64,000 bases of DNA. It comes from Shewanella fodinae. GTDB taxonomy: Bacteria > Pseudomonadota > Gammaproteobacteria > Enterobacterales > Shewanellaceae. The stretch is from positions 1 through 64,000 of the forward strand of contig NZ_BMXW01000003.1 in assembly GCF_014651955.1 (NCBI RefSeq). Direction: 5' to 3'. The notes beneath the pieces were generated by a model. The model was not told the origin of the DNA. It did no database searches and saw only the letters and a program-made list of their open reading frames with translations. Shown here one piece after another: positions 57,955 to 64,000 of this stretch; the first letter of the stretch is position 1; each line of letters begins with the position of its first letter. A program made the translations under genes and the position numbers.

Positions 57955-59235
57955 TCAGAGACTCACCTGATTGTAAGTCGTCCAAGCAACAATATTGCCC
58001 ATTAACGGCACCAGCCACACTGCGGTTTTGTTGTCACTATAGATACGGTAGAAATACAGCTCTTCATCGCGGATATCGTGCTTGCGGATCTCCCGGTAAA
58101 AATCCATCGCCGAATGGCTAACGTTATCCGGCTTAATCAGCTCTTTCTGCGTTACCGTCACTTGGAACACATCCGCTGGCTGACCGGAGATTTCGCTGTG
58201 ATACTGGCGGAAACGACCACGTAACTGGTATTTGATAGGGGTGGTTATGCAGTTCTGATCGGTCAAACAAGCAGAAAAATAGAACTGGCCGCTATCGCTA
58301 TCCTCATACACCAGCGACATGCTCAGATCAGTACGCACCAGCAGTTCGCCCGCCACCGGGAAATAGATATCGGCATGGTAGTTGTGTTCGGTAACTTCGG
58401 CATTACTTTCCGCAGGTGGCAGAATAATCCGGTTATAGCGAATACGCTGCTCCATCTGTTTACTGAGCGGAATAAACTGCTGCATATTCAGCCCGGCAGG
58501 TTCGGCCTTGATGGCGGTGATATTGATAATGCCTTCGCCAGCACACTCACCAGTATCAGCACCGGGACAGATAGTGAAGGAATAGTTATTGCCATCTGCC
58601 GCGGCAAAGGCACCGAAATGCGTCATGCCCTCAATATGATTACCTTCCGGTGCCAGATGCTTCTGCCACATTGACGGATGTAACGAGGTAACACTGTCGA
58701 GATGATACAGCCGTGCCATGCCGTGAAAACCGCCGACATTCAGCAGAATTTGCCGATCCGCCTGCCAGTGGTGCAAGTGTTTGAGCATGACATGAGCATC
58801 ACTGAAGTACCACCATAGACACAACACTAGCGTCAGCAACGTGATACCAAACAATTTCACCGACCAGGAAACCCCCACCAATGCTTTACGGATGGCGCGG
58901 CCGTCATTAATCGCCAGCATATGCACATGGGAACTCTCGGAAATGGTCAGTTCATAACCGCGGCGGGCGACGGTTTTTAACTGGATCTCCGGATAGGGTT
59001 CCAACTTTTTCCGCAAGGTGCTGACGCATTGTGTCAGCGAAGTGAGAGCCACGACCCGGTCGGGCCAGCCGACAGCGAGCAACTCCTCTTTGCTGATAAT
59101 CGCCTCCGGCCGTTGCAATAGGCAATGCAGGATCTGCGCTTCCGAATAAGACAACGGGATCACCGAGTTATCCCGCTGATCCAGTAACTGCTGAGCCTTG
59201 TTATCGAGCGCCAAATATGGAGTGAGCGGTTGCAT
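57955..59235 (-). CDS. CadC/ToxR-like membrane-bound transcriptional regulator
   Basis: A 426-residue one-component regulator. An OmpR-type winged helix (about residues 25-110: LSYSEAQILHCLLQRPEAIISKEELLAVGW ... VSTLRKKLEPYPEIQLKTVARRGYEL) lies in the cytoplasm. A single helix (FGITLLTLVLCLWWYF) is followed by a periplasmic sensor of about 280 residues of unknown ligand. AAGGAG is 5 bases before the second ATG, so 59235 is preferred over 59238. It is downstream of the nos genes on the same strand. Confidence 0.85.
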   Translation of the reverse strand: MQPLTPYLALDNKAQQLLDQRDNSVIPLSYSEAQILHCLLQRPEAIISKEELLAVGWPDRVVALTSLTQCVSTLRKKLEPYPEIQLKTVARRGYELTISESSHVHMLAINDGRAIRKALVGVSWSVKLFGITLLTLVLCLWWYFSDAHVMLKHLHHWQADRQILLNVGGFHGMARLYHLDSVTSLHPSMWQKHLAPEGNHIEGMTHFGAFAAADGNNYSFTICPGADTGECAGEGIINITAIKAEPAGLNMQQFIPLSKQMEQRIRYNRIILPPAESNAEVTEHNYHADIYFPVAGELLVRTDLSMSLVYEDSDSGQFYFSACLTDQNCITTPIKYQLRGRFRQYHSEISGQPADVFQVTVTQKELIKPDNVSHSAMDFYREIRKHDIRDEELYFYRIYSDNKTAVWLVPLMGNIVAWTTYNQVSL

Positions 59236-59382
59236 CATAACTCCTTGAAAATTTTAGCAGACTCGGCTCCTTGAGCCAGATATACAACGGCGCATAGTAA
59301 CGAGAGATGCAGGCGGATAATGTGATGATTTGCGCAAATAACCCTTTGTCTAACATGGATAAACACCGCAGCGTTAACCCGG

Positions 59383-60165
59383 TCACAACTGCCGCTGGCG
59401 AAACGCCCGCAGCGCCAGCCACCACAGGCCCATAAGCCACAACCCGGGTTGCAGATACAGCAACAATGATGGCAATTGGCGGGCGTGTTGATTGAGTAAC
59501 CGAAAACCACTGGCGGGATTCAACAGTTGCAGCCATAACAGTACGTTGGGCGCCATATGGCTGTCGGTCGCTACCGCGAGGATCAACAATGCGAGATCGT
59601 ACAGCAACACCAGTAGCAGCCATAACAACAGTACCCATACCAGCGCCTGATTGCGGCTGCGCACATGCAAGCTGACCCAGTAGCCAGCCAACAGACAGAT
59701 GAGCGTCAGTAACCAACCACTCACCAGCAAGGTTAACAATGGCCGCCACAGCTGCTGCCAATGAATGGACGACGACCATAATGGCAATAACCACAGCAAT
59801 CCGTAACCGGCCAAACAAGCCAACAGTAAGGCTGCACCCTGCCCTAACAGTTTACCCGCCAACCACTGCGCCTTGCTGATGGGATACGTCAACATCAGCA
59901 GCATGGTGCCCGCTTCTGCTTCGGCAACAAAGGCATCGGCCGCCAGCAGCAAGGCCAATAGCGGCAACAGAAAACAGCTCAGGGTTACCAGAGAATTCAT
60001 CAGTTGTGGCAGTGGTGGTAACCGCAGTTGTCCGGTAACGGCGCTGCTGCCAAAGGTGACGGCCAATGTTAGTAATGCAAAGATACTGGCCGCCAGCCAC
60101 AGCCAGCGACTACGGCGAGCGTCCTGAAATTCCCGCCGTGCAATAATACCAACGACACTCATCAT
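59383..60165 (-). CDS. nosY: NosY-like ABC transporter permease
   Basis: A 260-residue inner-membrane permease of the NosY/ABC-2 type with about six helices. A conserved EAEAGTMLLMLTYPISKAQWLAGKLLGQ segment follows helix 2, as in NosY. With NosF it forms the ABC transporter that, together with NosD, matures the copper sites of nitrous oxide reductase in the periplasm. It overlaps nosF by 4 bases. Confidence 0.9.
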   Translation of the reverse strand: MMSVVGIIARREFQDARRSRWLWLAASIFALLTLAVTFGSSAVTGQLRLPPLPQLMNSLVTLSCFLLPLLALLLAADAFVAEAEAGTMLLMLTYPISKAQWLAGKLLGQGAALLLACLAGYGLLWLLPLWSSSIHWQQLWRPLLTLLVSGWLLTLICLLAGYWVSLHVRSRNQALVWVLLLWLLLVLLYDLALLILAVATDSHMAPNVLLWLQLLNPASGFRLLNQHARQLPSLLLYLQPGLWLMGLWWLALRAFRQRQL

Positions 60166-61058
60166 ACAGCCTCCGCCAACGTTAGCTCGGATGTGGTATC
60201 TGCCAGAAAATGGCGAAAAAGCTGCCCAAGATCCGGTGACTGCAACCGATAATCGATGCAGTGCCAGTGCTGAGTCAGTCGCTGGCTTATCTGTGGCAAC
60301 AAGGATACTGGAAATAGTAACTGCTGCTCACACAGCCAAGGAGCTAACAGCGGATCGGTATGCCAAGCACGGCCAGCGGGCAGTTGTATCCGCCACGGCA
60401 GTTGCGCCTGCTGTTGCAGCGCTGGCAAGGTACCGCAGGCGGCCACGCGGCCATGATCCAATATCAGCAGTTGATCGAGCACAGGTTCCACCAGCGCCAG
60501 CTCATGGGTGCATACGACGATGCTGCAACCTTGGGAGCGCAGTGTTTGCAACGTCTGGTACATGAATGCTGACGCTAACGGATCGAGCCCAACCGTGGGT
60601 TCATCCAGCAGCAATAGTGCTGGCTGGCTTAACAACGCCTGCGCCAGCCCCAGCCGTTGCCGCTCGCCTTTGGAGCACACGCTTAACGCTTGCCTAGCGC
60701 AATGCTCCAGACCAAAATCCACCAGTAGCTGCTTGACTCGACGGCGATTAATCCCTTTTAGATCAGCAAAATACTGCAACAGTTCGCCCAGTTGCATCTG
60801 TGGATAAAAGCTGACATTTTCCGGCAGATACCCCACCTGCAACGGCTGTCTGCCGGGTTTATCACCCAAAACGGTGAGCGAACCGCTATCCGGCTGATAC
60901 AAGCCTAATAACAGTTTGATCAACGTGGATTTACCGGCTCCGTTGTGCCCAAGCAATGCCAGCAGCTCGCCACTGTGTAGCTGCAAGCTCAGCTGTTGCA
61001 GCCGCGGCTGACCGCCAAGGCGAATTGCCAGCTCGCAGGCATTAATGGTCTGCATCAT
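60162..61058 (-). CDS. nosF: NosF ABC transporter ATP-binding protein
   Basis: A 298-residue ATPase: Walker A GHNGAGKSTLIKLLLGL (about residue 37), signature CSKGERQRLGLAQALL, Walker B LLLLDEPTVGLDP. The ending is longer than in simple ABC proteins, as for NosF. It starts 17 bases inside the end of nosD and ends in nosY, giving a tight nosD-nosF-nosY unit. Confidence 0.92.
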   Translation of the reverse strand: MMQTINACELAIRLGGQPRLQQLSLQLHSGELLALLGHNGAGKSTLIKLLLGLYQPDSGSLTVLGDKPGRQPLQVGYLPENVSFYPQMQLGELLQYFADLKGINRRRVKQLLVDFGLEHCARQALSVCSKGERQRLGLAQALLSQPALLLLDEPTVGLDPLASAFMYQTLQTLRSQGCSIVVCTHELALVEPVLDQLLILDHGRVAACGTLPALQQQAQLPWRIQLPAGRAWHTDPLLAPWLCEQQLLFPVSLLPQISQRLTQHWHCIDYRLQSPDLGQLFRHFLADTTSELTLAEAV

Positions 61059-62328
61059 GTATCTCCTGCCGTTGTGGCGGTTGCATCAAGGGATAGGAAT
61101 CACGGATGCCAACACTGGGTTGCAGTGCCAGCGCACTGCTGAGCCAGCGCAACAGTTGCACTATCGGGCTGTTCAGCAGTTGCTGGGCTGAGGGATACAG
61201 CCACAACAATCTATCGAGGGCATCATTAGGCTGATAGGACTGCTCGCCCACACCATCGCCATCAAGATCCCAGCCCTGATAGCTACTCCAGTAATTGCCG
61301 CGCTGTTCATGACTCCATTCCAGCGCTTGTATGCCGATATAGCGCACCTGGATCTGGTTGTTGCTAATACTGTTGTCGTAGAAGTGATTACCCTCGGCAC
61401 CAAGGGCCACGCTGATGCCGATGTCGCTGTTCGCAAAATCATTACCGCGGATCACATTGTCGTGCGCATCATAGATAAACAATGCTTTTCCCAGATTGCC
61501 ATCTTCTGCTTTACCTCTGGGATTACGCGCCAGAGAGGCTTGATTCCCCAGCAGTTGGCTTTCGCGGGTAACGTTCAACAGAATGCCAAAGTCCACCGCT
61601 TCACTGACTTGGTTGTCCTTTAAGGTAATGGCTTTGGAACTCATCAAGGCATAACCGCCACTAACCGCTTCAGCACGGTTCTGCCAGGCTAAATCATCGT
61701 GGGTATACATGTAGTGCAGGCCATATTGCAGCCCTTGGAACAGGTTGTGGCTAACACGGCTGTGACTGACATCTTCCAGATAGATGCCATCGCGCACATC
61801 CTGCATATGATTGCGGTGTAGCTGCGGAGACTCGACGTAACGCATGGCGATGCCATCACCGCGATCCAGCACATACAAACGGTGTTCACCCAGAATATGA
61901 CAATCTTCAATCACTGGCGCGGTAAGCTTTTCGGCATAAATACCATACCCCGGACCTTGCAACGTTAACCGGCTCAAGCGCACCCGATCAGCTCCTGGCA
62001 GCAGTTGCACGCCGGCATCTAAGCTGAAAACGTCGCTGCCCCAATCACGGATGGTCAAGCCGCTAACCTGAGTATCTGCGGCGCTGATCAGCAAAGCACT
62101 GCCAGTGCCATCGGCAAACAGCGTGGCACCTGGCGCCGCATGAATGATGAGCGTGTGGGAAATCGTCAGCGGCCCCTGATAACGCCCCACGGGTAACACT
62201 ATGGTGTCGCCCGCAGCAGCATTATCCAGCAACGGTTGCAGTGCTTGCCCCGGCTGTGCCTGCCAGTTGGCAGCCAAACACCAGTTGCAGCAACACCATA
62301 ACCATCCGATGATCGCCCAACGCATCAT
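61042..62328 (-). CDS. nosD: NosD, nitrous oxide reductase maturation protein
   Basis: A 428-residue periplasmic protein with a signal peptide (MRWAIIGWLWCCCNWCLAANWQ). The body is a right-handed beta-helix of PbH1 repeats (VIEDCHILG, LHRNHMQDVRDGIYLED, ITLKDNQVSEAVDFGILLNVTRESQLLGNQ, NVIRGNDFANSDIGISVALGAEGNHFYDNSI). The C-terminal YWSSYQGWDLDGDGVGEQSY motif is typical of NosD. It helps assemble the CuZ cluster with NosFY. Confidence 0.93.
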   Translation of the reverse strand: MMRWAIIGWLWCCCNWCLAANWQAQPGQALQPLLDNAAAGDTIVLPVGRYQGPLTISHTLIIHAAPGATLFADGTGSALLISAADTQVSGLTIRDWGSDVFSLDAGVQLLPGADRVRLSRLTLQGPGYGIYAEKLTAPVIEDCHILGEHRLYVLDRGDGIAMRYVESPQLHRNHMQDVRDGIYLEDVSHSRVSHNLFQGLQYGLHYMYTHDDLAWQNRAEAVSGGYALMSSKAITLKDNQVSEAVDFGILLNVTRESQLLGNQASLARNPRGKAEDGNLGKALFIYDAHDNVIRGNDFANSDIGISVALGAEGNHFYDNSISNNQIQVRYIGIQALEWSHEQRGNYWSSYQGWDLDGDGVGEQSYQPNDALDRLLWLYPSAQQLLNSPIVQLLRWLSSALALQPSVGIRDSYPLMQPPQRQEIHDADH

Positions 62329-62341
62329 CTGCCTGAGCGCA

Positions 62342-62824
62342 TTAATGCGCTCCCTCCAACAAACTGAGATTAACTTCTTGATAGCTCAGTACCTTCCCCC
62401 CCCAAGAGGCCGCAAACGCCTCCGCGCCCTCACGACTGGAGAATGGTGCTAATGATGGCCCCATAGCACCTTTACGGCGTGAGCCATAGACGTACCAGGC
62501 TTTAGACGCATCGATAAAGGCACTGTCGTCTGGATGTTCCCAATCGGTACGCCCAGCATCGTGTACATACATCGCCTTGATGCGCCGTTGGTTTTCCGGC
62601 TGCAACGCAAAGCTGAACATATCGCGGGTTGAGCAGAACTTGGGCACTAAGCCGTCACTCATCAACAGTTCGCCCTTGGGGCCAGGATGTTGCTGGATCA
62701 CCATGCCACACAGGTGGCAACGATCATGCGCCTGAATGGCTTCAGGCATATAGGAATGTTGCGGTTCTGCTGGGCTGCAGCCACATAGCAGCACAGTTGC
62801 TAAAAAAAATAACCATTTCATCAT
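62342..62824 (-). CDS. nosL: NosL, copper-binding lipoprotein
   Basis: A 160-residue outer-membrane or periplasmic lipoprotein: signal with lipobox LLCGC, and the copper-binding C-x2-C-G-M motif in DRCHLCGMVIQ. It supplies Cu(I) for NosZ. Family features FCSTRDMFSFAL and KAWYVYGSRRKGAMGPSLAPFSSREGAEAFAASWGGKVLSY are intact. It is directly upstream of nosD. Confidence 0.93.
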   Translation of the reverse strand: MMKWLFFLATVLLCGCSPAEPQHSYMPEAIQAHDRCHLCGMVIQQHPGPKGELLMSDGLVPKFCSTRDMFSFALQPENQRRIKAMYVHDAGRTDWEHPDDSAFIDASKAWYVYGSRRKGAMGPSLAPFSSREGAEAFAASWGGKVLSYQEVNLSLLEGAH

Positions 62825-62834
62825 GCTATTGTCC

Positions 62835-63512
62835 TTATCCTTGAGAAAGATTGTCGGCCACCAGTGTGTGGCTTAGCGATGGTTGTAAACGGGCGCGGGC
62901 ATTCTCGATCGCCGTCTGCAGCGGCTGTTGGTAATCGGCATACTGTGGCTGCGCTAACAGCCACTGCCACTGCGCAATTGCTGGCAAATATTGCTGACGT
63001 TGAAACAGCGCGTTCGCCAGCAACATACGGGCTTGCAGCTGTGCCGGTTGTTGACGAAAAACTTGCCCCAGTAGCTCACAGGTACTGTCGCTGAGTTGCC
63101 GCTGATCGCGGTAATATTGCAGCTCAGCCAGTTGCGCCAACAACTCAGGTTGGGGGCCTTGAAGATCGATCAGTTGCTGTTGCAGCTGTACCGCTTCTGG
63201 GTAGAGCCCGCCTTGGTTGTACAACGCCACCAGCTCCAGCATCAGTTGCGGCTGCTGCGGTGTTTTTGCCAACTGTCGCCGGGCCTCGGTGATGCGCCCG
63301 GCCAGTTGCAAGTCGATATGCTGATCGACATAGGCCTGCTGCCATTGGCCAAAAGCCCCCAGTTGAACATAAGCCAAGGCGCTAAAAATACTGATGCAGA
63401 ACACCAGCCCCAAGCCCCCGAAACTGGGTTCTTGAGTGCCACCATGACGCCGCGCCAACCACCACAGCAGCAGTGGTAATAGCAGTATTAATAGCAGCAG
63501 AGCAGTTTCCAT
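62835..63512 (-). CDS. TPR protein, CcmI/NrfG-like
   Basis: A 225-residue protein with two N-terminal membrane helices (residues 4-18 and 32-50) followed by TPR-like helical repeats (ELVALYNQGGLYPEAVQLQQQLIDL, LLANALFQRQQYLPAIAQWQWLLAQ). The plan is that of CcmI/CycH, which hold apocytochrome c during haem attachment, but it is shorter. In the nos cluster it may serve a cytochrome that feeds electrons to NosZ. It lies between the FKBP and nosL genes on the same strand. Confidence 0.75.
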   Translation of the reverse strand: METALLLLILLLPLLLWWLARRHGGTQEPSFGGLGLVFCISIFSALAYVQLGAFGQWQQAYVDQHIDLQLAGRITEARRQLAKTPQQPQLMLELVALYNQGGLYPEAVQLQQQLIDLQGPQPELLAQLAELQYYRDQRQLSDSTCELLGQVFRQQPAQLQARMLLANALFQRQQYLPAIAQWQWLLAQPQYADYQQPLQTAIENARARLQPSLSHTLVADNLSQG

Positions 63513-63524
63513 CGCCGCCTCCCG

Positions 63525-64000
63525 TTACATGCCCGGCATCATGCCGCCATGACTCTTGGCCGGTTTTTCCACTTTGACCAGCTCTACATCGAAGATCAGT
63601 GCTGCTTGCGGTGGCACTGCGCCAACGCCATCGGCGCCGTATGCCAGATCAGCCGGAATAAAAAAGCGTGCTTTGCCACCAGTGTGTAATTGGCGGATCC
63701 CTTCTTCTAATCCAGGGATCATGGTCATCAGTGCAAAACGAACCGGTTGCTCGCCGCTGTTTTCAAATTCAGTACCATCCAGTAGCGTGCCGCGGTATTT
63801 GGCGGTCACCACATCTTCTGGCTTGGGCGCATCCCCAGTGCCTTGCTGTTGCATTTGATACTGCAAGCCACTTTTGAGAGTGGTGACACCGGCAACCTTG
63901 GCATTTTTTTCAAAGAAGGCTGCGGCGGCGGTGCGATTGTTTTCTGCCACTTGTTTACGCTGGGTAGCGCGTGCCTGGTTTAAGGTTTCTGCGCGTTGGT
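63525..64000 (-). CDS. FKBP-type peptidyl-prolyl isomerase (5' end outside window)
   Basis: The C-terminal 158 codons of an FKBP. The domain is complete (GTGDAPKPEDVVTAKYRGTLLDGTEFENSGEQPVRFALMTMIPGLEEGIRQLHTGGKARFFIPADLAYGADGVGAVPPQAALIFDVELVKVE). A helical stretch runs before it, as in the dimerising N-terminus of FkpA/Mip. It probably folds proteins in the periplasm. It is the first visible gene of the nos-type cluster; its start, and possibly nosZ, lie beyond the window. Confidence 0.9.
   Translation of the reverse strand, partial: QRAETLNQARATQRKQVAENNRTAAAAFFEKNAKVAGVTTLKSGLQYQMQQQGTGDAPKPEDVVTAKYRGTLLDGTEFENSGEQPVRFALMTMIPGLEEGIRQLHTGGKARFFIPADLAYGADGVGAVPPQAALIFDVELVKVEKPAKSHGGMMPGM

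Overview
The window is chromosomal DNA from a gammaproteobacterium, most likely a Shewanella species. The evidence is gene content and order: groES-groEL next to fxsA, cutA and dsbD; ssb, a YajR-type transporter and uvrA together; a Sec-containing formate dehydrogenase locus; and S9B dipeptidyl peptidase IV, EmrAB and YegD genes. Backbone genes are about half G+C. Species was not assigned.

Layout. 1-14.3 kb is housekeeping backbone: glutaredoxin-like fragment, GNAT, rhlE, groEL/groES with a heat-shock type promoter, MATE exporter, fxsA, cutA-dsbD, a Kef-like antiporter, galK-galM and two small conserved proteins. 14.6-25.8 kb holds a quinone oxidoreductase and then a complete selenocysteine and formate dehydrogenase module: fdnG (in-frame UGA=Sec with a visible SECIS hairpin)-fdnH-fdnI-fdhE-selA-selB on the minus strand, tRNA-Sec (selC) on the plus strand inside the 3' end of the selB reading frame, and fdhD beyond it. 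26.4-32.1 kb carries a dipeptidyl peptidase and a marR-emrA-emrB efflux operon. 33.2-51.4 kb is the accessory region. It contains at least four integron attC sites but no visible integrase gene, so it looks like cassette clusters away from their integrase (CALIN-like). One cluster, near 34.3-36.6 kb, carries a membrane protein plus a DUF3800 protein followed by an attC. A second, at 46.3-51.1 kb on the minus strand, carries a long prokaryotic Argonaute with a PD-(D/E)XK nuclease bounded by attC sites on both sides, two small cassettes and an IS110/IS1111-type transposase remnant. Between the clusters lie yegD, a quinone reductase/LysR pair, a 2H phosphoesterase-like protein, and two TetR-controlled oxidoreductase loci with clear palindromic operators. 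51.4-64 kb returns to backbone: an EAL protein, ssb, YajR-like MFS, uvrA, a CadC-like regulator and a nitrous oxide reductase maturation cluster (FKBP, CcmI-like TPR, nosL, nosD, nosF, nosY).

How the genes work together. selA, selB and selC supply the machinery that reads the UGA in fdnG; FdhE and FdhD mature the enzyme; FdnH and FdnI wire it to the membrane quinone pool. Two CRP-like sites upstream of fdnG fit the use of CRP in anaerobic respiration in Shewanella. The strongest candidate for an unusual system is the Argonaute-nuclease operon packaged as a single integron cassette, probably an anti-plasmid or anti-phage module that kills or degrades on recognition, because the Argonaute PIWI domain has lost its catalytic tetrad. 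The second is the membrane protein/DUF3800 pair, which has the layout of a two-component defence module. All statements rest on reading the sequence and on family knowledge; no searches were run.
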